Program-made: the position numbers and the translations under genes
DNA from: Rubrivivax sp.
Lineage (GTDB): Bacteria > Pseudomonadota > Gammaproteobacteria > Burkholderiales > Burkholderiaceae_C
Assembly: GCA_016789955.1 (NCBI GenBank)
Contig: JAEUPB010000111.1
Coordinates: forward strand, 27,210-91,209
Length of the DNA stretch: 64,000 bases
Direction: 5' to 3'
Shown: positions 55,979-64,000 of the stretch, piece after piece
Layout: each line of letters starts with the position of its first letter
Numbering within the stretch: the stretch's first letter is position 1
The notes under the pieces: generated by a model
Told to the model about the DNA's origin: nothing
The model's database searches: none
What the model saw: only the letters and a program-made list of their open reading frames with translations

Positions 55979-58951
55979 TCAGTGCGCCGCTTCGGCCGCG
56001 GCTTCGCGGCGCAGGTCGTCCAGCGTCAGCGTGGCCGCGAGGGCGAGTGCGGCTCGGCACTCGTGCTCGTCCAGCGCGAGCCCGGCCCACAACCGATTCG
56101 CCTCCTGGCGATCGACGTCCCACTGCTCGGCCTGGGCCCTCTGGAAGGCCAGCCACGCCGCGGCGCGATCGCGCCGGCCCGTGGCGGCCCACAGCTGGGC
56201 GCAGTACATCGCCACCGCTGCCTGGGCGGGCTTCTGCCCCAGCCGCGTGGTGGCCGCCAGCGCGGCCACCGCGTGCGGCCAGCCTGCCTGCGCCCGCCCG
56301 CCGCGCAGGCAGGCCAGCAGCGACAGCAGCTCCACGCCGTAGACCATCGAAGCCTCGCCGCCATGGTCGATGGCCTGCCGCGCCTGCGCGAGCACCGGCG
56401 CCAGGGCGGCGAGGTCGCCCAGCTCGAGCAGCGCCGCGCCCAGATTCGTCAGCACCGTGAGCCGGAAGCCGCGCAGGCCCTCGGCGTCGACCAGGGCCAG
56501 GGCCTCCTCGAGCAACGGCCGTGCCTCGGCCGCGCGCCCGGCCGGGTGCAGCAGCGAGCCGATGTTGACGAGCGCATTCGCGCGCAGCCGCGGCGAGCCC
56601 GCCCGCAGCGCCTGCTCGGCCACCTGCCGGTAGCCGCGCTCGGCGGCCTCGCTGCGGCCGGCGTAGTGATCGATGACGGCGATGTTCAGCGTGGCGTAGG
56701 CCAGCATGTCGTCGAGCCCGTGCTGCAGCGCGAGCGCCTGCGATCGCTGGTGCTCGCGCAGCGCCTGCTCCGGCTGGCCGCGCTGCCAGTGCACGAGCCC
56801 GGCGACGCGGTGCGCGCCGGCCAGGCTGCGCCAGTCGCCGACCGCGGGCGCGGCCGTGCGCAGCTGGGTGGCCAGCCGTTGCGCGTCGTCGTAGCGCCCC
56901 ATGCGGAACAGCAGCGACGCCCGCGCCGCATCGATGGCCACGCGCGCCGCACGGGCCGGGCGCGTCGATGGCAGCACGGCGATGGCGTCGGTGCACAGGC
57001 GCAACCCCTCGTCGCGCCGGCCGCGCAGCTCGAAGTAGGCCTCCAGCGCCGGCACCAGCGTGCGCAGGGCCTCCGGGTTCGCCTCGTCGACGGCACGAGC
57101 CCAGGCGGCCAGCAAGTGCGGCAGTTCGGTGTCGATCCACGCCAGCGTGGACGGTCCGTCGTGGCCGTGCTCCTGGCATTGCGCCTGCAGCCGAGCGGTC
57201 ATGTGCCGGGCCGAGCGCCGGGCAGTCTCATGCCGCAGCCAGGCGCTCCCGCCGTGCGCCTGCTGCACCCAGGCCCGCAGCAGCGGGTGCAACCGCCAGC
57301 GCGCGCCGTGGCGGTCGATCAGGCAGCGGTCCACCAGCGCCGCGAACTCGGCGGCGCGCAGCCCGGCGACGTCCAGCGCCGTCGCACGCTCGACGCTGGC
57401 CGGCAGCGTGGCCAGGACCTGCAGCGCCTGCTGCAGCCGCGCGGGCAGCGTGGTCCACGAGCGCGCGAAGACGGCTGCCAGGTCCTGCTCGCCCAGGGCC
57501 GGCGGCAGCCTGCCGCGTTCGAGCTCGTCGGCGATCTCGCTGCAGCTCTGGCTGCGGATCCAGCTGGCGGCCAGCTCCAGAGCCAGTGGGTGCCCGTCGG
57601 CCGCCCTGGCGATGCGGCCGACGGCCGCAGCCTCTGCACGGGCATCCAGCCGCGGTTCGAGCCGCAGCGCGCGGGCCACGAAGAGCCGTGCCGACGGGCT
57701 GCGCAGAATGGCGCCCGGCGGGTCGGCCGCCTCGGCGGTGTCGAGGCCCCGCAGCAGCAGCAGGCGCTCGCCGGGCAGGCCCGGCGGTTCGCGGCTCGTG
57801 AGCAGCAGCGCGAGCGACGGCGCGGCGGCGTGCAGCGCCTGCAGCCGGGCCACCAGCGTCCCGGGCGGCTGCAGCAGGTGCTCGCAGTTGTCGGCCACCA
57901 GCAGCGACGGGCGGCGGCCCAGTGCAGCCGCCAGTGCGGTGGTCGCCGCGGCGTCTGTGCCCTGACCCGACTGCGGCAGCTCGACCCCCAGCAGCGCGGC
58001 CAGCCGCGGCCACGCATCGGCCGGCTCGGCGAGGTCCGACAGGCGCAGCCACGTCACTGCGGCGCCGGCGGCCGCCCGTCGCAGCGCAGCCTCGGTGGCG
58101 AGTCGCGTCTTGCCGATGCCACCCGGGCCGGTGATCACGATCGCCGTCCCCGTCTCGGCGAGTTGCGACTCCAGCCACTGCAGCTCGTCGTCACGGCCGA
58201 TCGGCGCCGGGTCGGGCTCCGGCGGCGGCGGCGGGGCCGACGGCTGGGTCGTCGCCGCTCCTGCATCGGCCACGCAAGCGCTGCTCGTCGTCGCCTCGGG
58301 TGCGACGCCGAGGTCTTCCAGGAGCCGGCGGGCGTGTTCGGCCCGCACCCGCTCGGCCTCGCCACGGCGGCCGTCGCGCGCGAGCAGCGCCAGGTGCGCG
58401 CGCGCCAGGTCCTCGTCGTGCGGGTCGATCGCACGCAGTCGCTGCAGTTCGGCTTCGGCGCGCGCCGGCGGCAGGCCCGGCACGGCCGCCAGCAGCGCGC
58501 TGCGCCAGCGGCCGAGCCAGTGGTCGCGGGCCTGGGCCAGCCAGCCGAGCGCGCCGCCTTCGCCATCCGCGCTCAGCTCTGGCGCCAGCGGGCCCCGCAT
58601 CAGCGCCAGCGCTGCCGCAGCGTCGCCCGCCTGCAGGTGCTGGAGGCAAGCGTCCAGGTCGGTGTCTGCGTGCAGTGCCAGCCGGTCGGGCTCGATCGTC
58701 ACCGCGTCGGCCCACCACTGCCGGCGCAGCCGGTGCAGCGTCTTGCGCAGGTTGCGCAGCGCGGTCTCGTGGGCGAGCCGGGGCCACAGCAGCGTGGCCA
58801 CCTGCGCGCGGGGCATCCAGCCCGGGTTCAGCGCCAGCAAGGCCAGCAGGTGCGTCGGCCGCTCGTCGGGCAGCCGCTCGTGCCGGCCGCCGCCGGCTGC
58901 CGCGACCGGGCCGAGCAGCGTGACGTGCACGAGCGGAGCGCGAGGGTCCAT
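55979..58951 (-). CDS. BTAD / NB-ARC ATPase / TPR transcriptional regulator, second copy
   Basis: A 990-residue regulator of the same architecture as the protein at 1334-4378. An OmpR-like/BTAD N-terminus (VHVTLLGPVAAAGGGRHERL ... LLWPRLAHETALRNLRKTLHRLRRQ), a Pro-rich linker, and an NB-ARC NTPase with GPGGIGKTRLATEAALRR and LLVADNCEHLL follow. A TPR-like C-terminus (for example GRAAEARPLLEEALALVDAEG) completes it. ATG at 58951 directly precedes the conserved domain and is preferred to the longer frame. It is divergent from the secreted protein gene at 59025, a likely target. Confidence 0.88.
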   Translation of the reverse strand: MDPRAPLVHVTLLGPVAAAGGGRHERLPDERPTHLLALLALNPGWMPRAQVATLLWPRLAHETALRNLRKTLHRLRRQWWADAVTIEPDRLALHADTDLDACLQHLQAGDAAAALALMRGPLAPELSADGEGGALGWLAQARDHWLGRWRSALLAAVPGLPPARAEAELQRLRAIDPHDEDLARAHLALLARDGRRGEAERVRAEHARRLLEDLGVAPEATTSSACVADAGAATTQPSAPPPPPEPDPAPIGRDDELQWLESQLAETGTAIVITGPGGIGKTRLATEAALRRAAAGAAVTWLRLSDLAEPADAWPRLAALLGVELPQSGQGTDAAATTALAAALGRRPSLLVADNCEHLLQPPGTLVARLQALHAAAPSLALLLTSREPPGLPGERLLLLRGLDTAEAADPPGAILRSPSARLFVARALRLEPRLDARAEAAAVGRIARAADGHPLALELAASWIRSQSCSEIADELERGRLPPALGEQDLAAVFARSWTTLPARLQQALQVLATLPASVERATALDVAGLRAAEFAALVDRCLIDRHGARWRLHPLLRAWVQQAHGGSAWLRHETARRSARHMTARLQAQCQEHGHDGPSTLAWIDTELPHLLAAWARAVDEANPEALRTLVPALEAYFELRGRRDEGLRLCTDAIAVLPSTRPARAARVAIDAARASLLFRMGRYDDAQRLATQLRTAAPAVGDWRSLAGAHRVAGLVHWQRGQPEQALREHQRSQALALQHGLDDMLAYATLNIAVIDHYAGRSEAAERGYRQVAEQALRAGSPRLRANALVNIGSLLHPAGRAAEARPLLEEALALVDAEGLRGFRLTVLTNLGAALLELGDLAALAPVLAQARQAIDHGGEASMVYGVELLSLLACLRGGRAQAGWPHAVAALAATTRLGQKPAQAAVAMYCAQLWAATGRRDRAAAWLAFQRAQAEQWDVDRQEANRLWAGLALDEHECRAALALAATLTLDDLRREAAAEAAH

Positions 58952-59024
58952 GCGGAGGGGCAGGGGACGGCCAGGGAACGCTGGCCTGCGGATGATGACG
59001 CACATCGACAACCGGGAGCCTGCG

Positions 59025-59624
59025 ATGCGTCTGTCTCAAAAGATCTGGGTGGCCTTCCTGGGGGCCGTGGCGTCCGCCTCAGGGGCGACGTCGGTCGCCG
59101 AGCCCGGCCCGACGAACGCCCGCGGCATCGCCTCGGGCACGGTGATCAACGGCCACGTGCTGACACAGGACGAGTGGCAGGACGTGGCGCGCCGCACCGG
59201 CATCCGGCTGCTGACGGGGCGCTTCTGGTACGACGCCCGCGCCGGCCTGTGGGGCCGCGAAGGCGGGCCGACGGTGGGCTTCGCGCCTGCGGGCGAGCGC
59301 GCCGCGCCGCTGCGCGCCGACGCCTCGGCGGGCCGCACCGGCGTGTTCTTCAACGGCCGCGAGCTGCACGACCTGGAGGTGGCCTGGCTGCGCACGCTCG
59401 GGCCGGTCGTGCCCGGACGCTACTGGCTGGACGCCCGGGGCTGGGTCGGCTACGAAGGGCAGCCGATGCCCTTCGTGAACCTGGCGGCGGTGGCGGCGCA
59501 GCGCCACGCACCCGGCTCCTCCACCACCCGCGGCGGCACGACCATCGCGTCGGGCGACGGATGCATCAGCATCGGCGCCAAGTCCAGCAGCGGCATCGGC
59601 AGCTGGGGTGCGTTCAGCTGCTAG
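59025..59624 (+). CDS. exported protein with an internal duplication
   Basis: A 199-residue protein with a signal peptide (RLSQKIWVAFLGAVASASG). Two repeat units are visible: VINGHVLTQDEWQDVAR...GRFWYDARAGLWGREGGP and FFNGRELHDLEVAWLRTLG...GRYWLDARGWVGYEGQP. They share NG-x-L, GR(F/Y)WxDAR and GxEG(G/Q)P. The C-terminus has two Cys (GDGCISIG and GAFSC), possibly a disulfide. No family name is recognised; a repeat-based binding module is likely. GGGAG lies 7 nt before the ATG. The gene is divergent from the BTAD regulator and overlaps the convergent anti-sigma gene by 11 bp. Confidence 0.75.
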   Translation: MRLSQKIWVAFLGAVASASGATSVAEPGPTNARGIASGTVINGHVLTQDEWQDVARRTGIRLLTGRFWYDARAGLWGREGGPTVGFAPAGERAAPLRADASAGRTGVFFNGRELHDLEVAWLRTLGPVVPGRYWLDARGWVGYEGQPMPFVNLAAVAAQRHAPGSSTTRGGTTIASGDGCISIGAKSSSGIGSWGAFSC

Positions 59625-60180
59625 GCCAGGGCCGGTGGTGAAAGGTGTAGTCGCCGAGGTCGCGCGGCCCGGCGGCATCCACCGCCCGCAGCGTGATGCG
59701 CAACGTGTGCGGGCCCTGCAGCCTTACCGCCGCCACCTTGTTCACGAACACCACCTCGCCGGTGGCGGCGTCGAACGGGATGTCCTGCAGCACGCCGGCC
59801 GCGCCGTCGTCGCTGGCGTGGTGCAGGTCCAGCCGCTGCACGCCCTGCAGCGCGGCAGAGAGCCGCGTGACGAGCACGTCGTCGTCGGGCGCCACGGTGC
59901 AGTTCACGCTGCCGCCGGGCGCGACCCGGTACTCGCGCAGCCGCGCCCCCGATTCGCCCAGGCGCTGCACGAACGGGCCGCCAGTCACGACCGGAACGTC
60001 GCCGGCCCGCAGCGCATCGCGCACGGCCGCGCCGAGGGCCGCCAGCGCATCGAGGGCCTCGCCGCAGCGGTCGCAGGCCATCAGGTGCTCCTCGGCCGCC
60101 TGCGTGGCGGTGTCATCGGCATCGCCGAACCAGTAGTCCAGCAGCGCGTCAGCGACCAGGTGCGGCCCGGATCCGCTCAT
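59614..60180 (-). CDS. zinc-finger (zf-HC2) anti-sigma-like protein
   Basis: A 188-residue protein. The N-terminal segment ADALLDYWFGDADDTATQAAEEHLMACDRCGEALDAL contains the H-x3-C-x2-C zinc motif of zinc-binding anti-sigma factors. No membrane helix is evident, so it would be a cytoplasmic anti-sigma factor. The C-terminal beta-rich part (RITLRAVDAAGPRDLGDYTFHH) is unrecognised. Its ATG overlaps the TGA of the upstream ECF sigma gene (ATGA). The 3' end overlaps the end of the opposing secreted-protein gene. Confidence 0.82.
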   Translation of the reverse strand: MSGSGPHLVADALLDYWFGDADDTATQAAEEHLMACDRCGEALDALAALGAAVRDALRAGDVPVVTGGPFVQRLGESGARLREYRVAPGGSVNCTVAPDDDVLVTRLSAALQGVQRLDLHHASDDGAAGVLQDIPFDAATGEVVFVNKVAAVRLQGPHTLRITLRAVDAAGPRDLGDYTFHHRPWPSS

Positions 60181-60761
60181 GCAGCTGGCCTCCGGCCGCC
60201 GTCCACGCAGCGGCGCAGCTGGTGCAGCCCGCGGTGGCGGACCACGCGCACATGTCCGGCGGTCAGGCCGAGCTGGCGGCCGACCGCGTCGGCGCCCTGG
60301 TCGTCGTAGAAACTCAGCACGATCACCGAGCGCTCGCGCTCGGGCAGCCGCTCCAGGCAGCGCGCGACGCGCTCGTGGTCCAGCCGCGGCGACAGCTGCG
60401 CCACCGGCGACGGCAGCGCATCGGCATGGCGCTGCAGCAGATCCTCGCGCCGCCGCTCGCCGCGGCGCTGGTCCATCACCGTCAGCCGGCAGGCGCCGAG
60501 CACCCACGAGAGCACGCGCGCGGGCTCGCGCAGCTCGCCGCCGCGCAGCCGCTCGAGCATCAGGGCCATCACATGCTGCATCAGGTCGGCGGCGGCATGC
60601 GGGTCGCGCAGGTGGCGCAACCCGTAGCGGCGCACGCGGGGCGCGAGCAACCGGTACAGCTCGGCCTCGGCGTCGGGAACCCGTTCGGGCGCGGCCGCGG
60701 CGATGCGCTCGGCCAGCGCCGCTTCCGGGCCGGGCTCGACGATTGCCGCAGGAGTGTCCAC
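60177..60761 (-). CDS. ECF-type RNA polymerase sigma factor
   Basis: A 194-residue sigma-70-family factor. Region 2 is seen in LYRLLAPRVRRYGLRHLRDPHAAADLMQHVMALMLERLRGGE and VLSWVLGACRLTVMDQRRGERRRED. Region 4 is seen in RCLERLPERERSVIVLSFYDDQGADAVGRQLGLTAGHVRVVRHRGLHQLRRCV, with the helix-turn-helix. It is co-translated with the anti-sigma gene. The divergent MBL-fold gene and the secreted protein are candidate regulon members. No signal-specific domain is visible. Confidence 0.9.
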   Translation of the reverse strand: MDTPAAIVEPGPEAALAERIAAAAPERVPDAEAELYRLLAPRVRRYGLRHLRDPHAAADLMQHVMALMLERLRGGELREPARVLSWVLGACRLTVMDQRRGERRREDLLQRHADALPSPVAQLSPRLDHERVARCLERLPERERSVIVLSFYDDQGADAVGRQLGLTAGHVRVVRHRGLHQLRRCVDGGRRPAA

Positions 60762-60895
60762 GACGCGAGCATAGGGCGGCTCGCGTCGGGGCGGTGCGGC
60801 CGCCGCGTGGCCACGAGGGCTTCGGAAGATTCCTGTAACGCCGTCGCGAGTCGCACCACATCCTCGTCCCGGCCACTCTTCTCCACGAGGTCCCC

Positions 60896-61627
60896 ATGAT
60901 TACGAACCCCCAGTCCGGCACCAACGTCCACGAGATCGCCGACGGCATCTACCGCATCAACACGCCGGTCCACCTCCCCGACGGACAGGCCTTCAACTTC
61001 AATCAGTACCTGATCGTCGATGACGAGCCGGTGCTGTTCCACACCGGGCCGCGCGCGATGCACCCGCTGGTGCGTCAGGCCATCGCGGCGGTGATGCCCC
61101 TGGAACGGCTGCGCTACCTGGGCCTCTCGCACGTCGAGGCCGACGAGTGCGGCGCGCTCGACCTGCTGATGGCCGACGCGCCGCAGGCGGTGCCGCTGTG
61201 CAGCCGCGTCGCCGCGATGGTCTCGATCGGCGACCTCTCGCCGCGGCCGCCGCGCGCGCTGGCCGACGGCGAGCAACTGGTCATCGGCCGACGCACGCTC
61301 GTCTGGCACGACACGCCGCACGTGCCGCACGGCTGGGACTGCGGGCTCATGAGCGAGCTGACCACCGGCACGTTCTTCTGCGGCGACCTGTACACCCAGG
61401 GCGGGCCGGGTACCGAGCCGATCGTCGAGAGCGACATCGTCGGCCCCAGCGAGGCATTCCGCGCGTCGATGGACTACTACGCCCACGCGCCGCACACCGC
61501 CGCCACGCTGGAGCGGCTGGCGCAGACACGTCCGCGCACGCTGGCCTGCATGCACGGCAGCGCCTGGCGCGGTGACGGTGCAGCGCTGCTGCGGCACCTC
61601 GCGGTAGCCCTGGGCGCGCGGCGCTGA
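60896..61627 (+). CDS. MBL-fold (flavodiiron/ODP-like) metallohydrolase-type protein
   Basis: A 243-residue metallo-beta-lactamase-fold protein. The usual HxHxDH motif reads SHVEADECGAL, i.e. H-x-E-x-D, the ligand set of flavodiiron/oxygen-binding-diiron (ODP) domains. Other possible ligands lie in DTPHVPHGWDCG, FFCGDLYTQGG and ACMHGSAW. YLIVDDEPVLFHTGPRAMHPLV is typical of the ODP fold. It lacks a flavodoxin domain, so it could be an O2- or NO-sensing diiron protein. It is divergent from the ECF sigma gene (134 bp), its possible regulator. Confidence 0.85.
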   Translation: MITNPQSGTNVHEIADGIYRINTPVHLPDGQAFNFNQYLIVDDEPVLFHTGPRAMHPLVRQAIAAVMPLERLRYLGLSHVEADECGALDLLMADAPQAVPLCSRVAAMVSIGDLSPRPPRALADGEQLVIGRRTLVWHDTPHVPHGWDCGLMSELTTGTFFCGDLYTQGGPGTEPIVESDIVGPSEAFRASMDYYAHAPHTAATLERLAQTRPRTLACMHGSAWRGDGAALLRHLAVALGARR

Positions 61628-61634
61628 CCGGCCG

Positions 61635-61648
61635 GCGCCCGAGGGCGC
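61635..61648. terminator. short hairpin between convergent MBL and gamma-glutamyltransferase genes
   Basis: GCGCCC-GA-GGGCGC lies between two convergent stop codons (61627 and 61649) and touches the gamma-glutamyltransferase stop. It could act as a bidirectional terminator. The stem is short and no T-run follows, so the call is tentative. Confidence 0.3.
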
Positions 61649-63601
61649 TCAGGGCCCGGCCGTGAACGTGTCGCCCAGCGCCACGCCCTCGCGCCGCGGG
61701 TCCGCACCGCCCTCGTAGTAGGTGCCGCCGCCGACGTCGCGCCGCGCCACGATGGTGGAGATGCCGCTGCTCTGCGCGCCGGTGTTCACCGTGTGGCCGA
61801 GCGCGCGCAGGCCCACCACCAGCGGGTCGGCCGCGCTGTTGTTGGCCAGGCTCACGTTCGGATGCTCGCCGCCCACGCTGGTGGTGGCGCTGTTGGCTGC
61901 GCCGAAGTCGATCATCGAGGTGGCCTGCTGCGCATCCAGGCCCCAGTCGAGCACGCCCACCAGCGTCTTCGTCACGTACTGGATGATGGTCGCGCCGCCC
62001 GGGCTGCCGGTGGACATCACGAAGCGGTCGCGCGCGCCGTTGCTGGTGGAGAACACCAGCGTCGGCGCCATGCTGCTGCGCGGCCGCTTGCCGGCCGCCA
62101 CGCGGTTGGCGATGGCGGCGCCGGTGGCGTCCGTCGGCGCGGCCGAGAAGTCGGTGAGCTGGTTGTTCAGCAGGAAGCCGGCCTTGGTCATGTGGAACGA
62201 GCCGAACCCGGACTCCACCGTGGTCGTCAGCGTCGCCACGTTGCCGTTGCCGTCGACGATCGACACGTGCGTGGTGCCGTTCTCGGGGCTGGGCGGGTGG
62301 ATGCCCAGGCTCGTCGGGCCGAAGTTGCCCGGCTGCGCGGTGCCCATGCTGCGCGACTGGCTGATCAGGCTGTAGCGCTGCGCCAGGTAGGCCGTGTTCA
62401 GCATCGCCGCGGTGCTGCCGCCGGGCAGCGGCACGAAGTCGGTGTCGGCCACGTACTTGTCGCGGTCGGCGTAGGCCAGACGGTTGGCCTCGCTCACCAG
62501 GTGCACGCCCAGCACCGTGGGCATGCCGCCGTTGGCGTCGATCGCGGTGGGCCTCAGGTTGGACAGATTGACGTTGTTCAGGATGCCCAGCGTCTGCGCC
62601 ACCGCCAACCCGCCGGAGGACGGCGGCCCCATGCCGCACACCTGGTACGTGCGGTAGATCGTGCACACCGGCTCGCGCTTCTTCGAGCGGTACGCGGCCA
62701 GGTCGGCCAGCGTCGTCAGGCCCGGGGTGATGCCGCCCGTGGTGTCGGCGATCTTGTCGACGATGTCCTGCGCGATCGCGCCGCCGTAGAACGCGCCGAT
62801 GCCGTTGTCGGCGATGGTGCGGAAGGTGGTGGCCAGCGCCGGGCTCAGCAGCTTGGTGCCCGCGGCCTTGCCGGTGCCGTCGGCATTCAGGAAGTAGGCC
62901 TTGGCGTCGGGATCGCGCTGCAGGCTGGCGGACGAGCCGGCGATCGAGGCCGCCATGCGCGGGCTGATGTTGAAGCCGTCGGTGGCGATCTTGATCGCCG
63001 GATCGAACAGCTCCTTCCACGGCAGCTTGCCGTAGTCCTTGTAGGCGGTGTCGAGCATGTGCAGCACGCCCGGCGTGCCGATCGAGCGGCCGCTGGAACG
63101 CGCGTTGGGCAGCGGCGTGGTCTGCTGCGTGGCGCTGATGTGGCGCAGGTAGTTCTCGGTGGCCGCGGCCGGCGCGGTCTCGCGGCCGTCGTAGCTGTTC
63201 ACGGTGTTGCTGGCCTTGTCGTAGGTCAGCATGAAGGCGCCGCCGCCCAGGCCCGACGACTGCGGCTCGACGAGGTTCAGCACCATCTGCACGGCCACCG
63301 CGGCGTCCACCGCGCTGCCGCCCTTCTTCAGGATGTCGCAGCCGGCCTTGGTGGCCAGCGGGTTGTTCGCCACCACCATGAAGCTGCGCGTGGTGACCAC
63401 CGTCTTCGACGCGAAGCCGGTGGGGATCTCCGGCGCGCCGTTGACGCCCGGCGTGCCCGGGTCGTAGAGCTGGCCGCTGGGCGAGACCTGCAGGCAGGCG
63501 TTCTCGAAGATGGGGTCGGGATCGTTGCCGCCGCAGCTGGCCATCAGCAGCGCGGCCACGAGCGCCGGCACCAGCCGGCGGCGCATGATCGATGGGGTCA
63601 T
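61649..63601 (-). CDS. ggt: gamma-glutamyltransferase, lipoprotein-anchored
   Basis: A 650-residue Ntn-hydrolase precursor that transfers or hydrolyses gamma-glutamyl groups of glutathione. The N-terminus RRLVPALVAALLMASCGG is a lipoprotein signal (lipobox LMASC), predicting a membrane-anchored periplasmic enzyme. VVANNPLATKAGCDILKKGGSAVDAAVAVQMVLNLVEPQSSGLGGGAFML is the large-subunit signature. Autoprocessing should occur before T443 in ENGTTHVSIVDGNGNVAT. PTLVFSTSNGARDRFVMSTGSPGGATIIQYV is the small-subunit oxyanion region. The length is slightly above the usual 580 residues. Confidence 0.94.
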   Translation of the reverse strand: MTPSIMRRRLVPALVAALLMASCGGNDPDPIFENACLQVSPSGQLYDPGTPGVNGAPEIPTGFASKTVVTTRSFMVVANNPLATKAGCDILKKGGSAVDAAVAVQMVLNLVEPQSSGLGGGAFMLTYDKASNTVNSYDGRETAPAAATENYLRHISATQQTTPLPNARSSGRSIGTPGVLHMLDTAYKDYGKLPWKELFDPAIKIATDGFNISPRMAASIAGSSASLQRDPDAKAYFLNADGTGKAAGTKLLSPALATTFRTIADNGIGAFYGGAIAQDIVDKIADTTGGITPGLTTLADLAAYRSKKREPVCTIYRTYQVCGMGPPSSGGLAVAQTLGILNNVNLSNLRPTAIDANGGMPTVLGVHLVSEANRLAYADRDKYVADTDFVPLPGGSTAAMLNTAYLAQRYSLISQSRSMGTAQPGNFGPTSLGIHPPSPENGTTHVSIVDGNGNVATLTTTVESGFGSFHMTKAGFLLNNQLTDFSAAPTDATGAAIANRVAAGKRPRSSMAPTLVFSTSNGARDRFVMSTGSPGGATIIQYVTKTLVGVLDWGLDAQQATSMIDFGAANSATTSVGGEHPNVSLANNSAADPLVVGLRALGHTVNTGAQSSGISTIVARRDVGGGTYYEGGADPRREGVALGDTFTAGP

Positions 63602-63715
63602 CCGGTGTTCCTCGAAGTCCGCAGGGAGTCCGGGGGCATCATGCGGGCCCGCGCGGTGTTGCGCGGGCCGCGTTTTCAGGCTTGCGACGCCGGCGCTTCT
63701 GGTGTTGGCGCTCTA

Positions 63716-64000
63716 GTGTCGTGAGTTGGATATACGCTGCATTGAGATTCGACCAGATGGCGATGATCGGGCGGACGAGCAGCGGGGTTGATACCGGGTG
63801 GTATCAACCCCGCTGGGCGGTCGATCGAGGGCGCCATCTAGTCGAACCCGATCCCAGAGAGAGGGGCCTTCGGCCCCGACAGGGGCGGGTCGAAATGGGG
63901 CCGGCACGGCGTTGCGCAAACGGGTCGATACCACCGGGTATCGACCCGTCCGCGCGCCTGGTTCCAGCCCCATTGCGACCCGTCTCAATGCAGCGTATTT
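63716..64000. mobile_element. hairpin-rich MITE-like element, copy 2 (truncated by window end)
   Basis: The left end after TA (63714-63715) has the same GTGTCGTGAGTTGG as copy 1. The inner part of the terminal arm differs but still pairs with 63984-63998 (CTCAATGCAGCGTAT). Stems: 63748-63762/63832-63846; inner 63782-63795/63800-63813; 63863-63868/63872-63877; 63886-63900/63968-63982 with the same A-G mismatch as copy 1; and 63920-63932/63937-63949. Two hairpins end in GATACC-N4-GGTATC. It lies upstream of ggt. The 114 bp between ggt and the element hold no other feature. Confidence 0.85.

Overview
The window looks like chromosomal DNA from a high-GC betaproteobacterium of the order Burkholderiales (Rubrivivax/Leptothrix/Methylibium-like). 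The evidence is the very high GC content, several orphan Bug/TctC-type periplasmic binding proteins, adjacent acnB and acnA genes, and many ATG/GTG start-stop overlaps. No phage, plasmid backbone, rRNA or CRISPR array is visible. One tRNA gene, tRNA-Ala(CGC), is present. About 56 protein genes can be supported.

Layout. 0-4.4 kb: the end of an unidentified gene, a 62-bp perfect tandem duplication, a SAM methyltransferase and a large BTAD/NB-ARC/TPR regulator. 4.4-11.6 kb: a LacI-type repressor divergent from a tight operon (TRAP transporter dctPQM, VOC protein, RuBisCO-like protein, DUF1537 sugar-acid kinase), probably for uptake and breakdown of an unusual branched or keto sugar acid. 11.6-16.2 kb: CMD-BKACE-Bug operon divergent from an AraC regulator whose gene overlaps an RCC1-like gene. 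16.2-22.7 kb: minus-strand genes cysB-like, lipoprotein esterase, sulfatase and two Bug proteins, plus a crotonase. A 219-bp hairpin-rich element lies between the esterase and sulfatase. 22.8-26.1 kb: a two-gene module that looks like an exported peptidoglycan-binding partner and a polymorphic-toxin-like protein with no immunity gene next to it.

26.1-37.5 kb: DUF454, aconitases A and B, a vapBC pair with a palindromic operator, an acyl-CoA dehydrogenase, and a four-gene sugar-acid cassette (idnO-like, idnD-like, dgoA, dgoK). 37.5-44.2 kb: small secreted proteins, a two-gene operon encoding a miniature RNA polymerase alpha-like protein and a Cys-rich partner, a membrane LuxR-type regulator with DUF4199, the tRNA, and an alpha/beta hydrolase. 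44.2-55.9 kb: UvrD helicase, a hybrid histidine kinase, and a trehalose/alpha-glucan locus (GH15; a trehalose-6-phosphate synthase fused to a membrane sensor; trehalose phosphatase; MarR). 55.9-64 kb: a second BTAD/NB-ARC/TPR regulator, a secreted duplicated-domain protein, an ECF sigma/anti-sigma pair, an MBL-fold protein, a lipoprotein gamma-glutamyltransferase, and a second copy of the hairpin-rich element that runs off the end.

Most notable: (i) two copies of a structured repeat whose stems differ in sequence but keep pairing, so the structure rather than the sequence is conserved; (ii) a roughly 194-residue alpha-subunit-like protein lacking most of the alpha N-terminal domain; (iii) the RuBisCO-like protein/DUF1537 kinase/VOC/TRAP operon; (iv) the toxin-like pair; (v) the membrane-sensor trehalose-6-phosphate synthase. 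Function calls rest on motifs recognised by eye; no database search was run.
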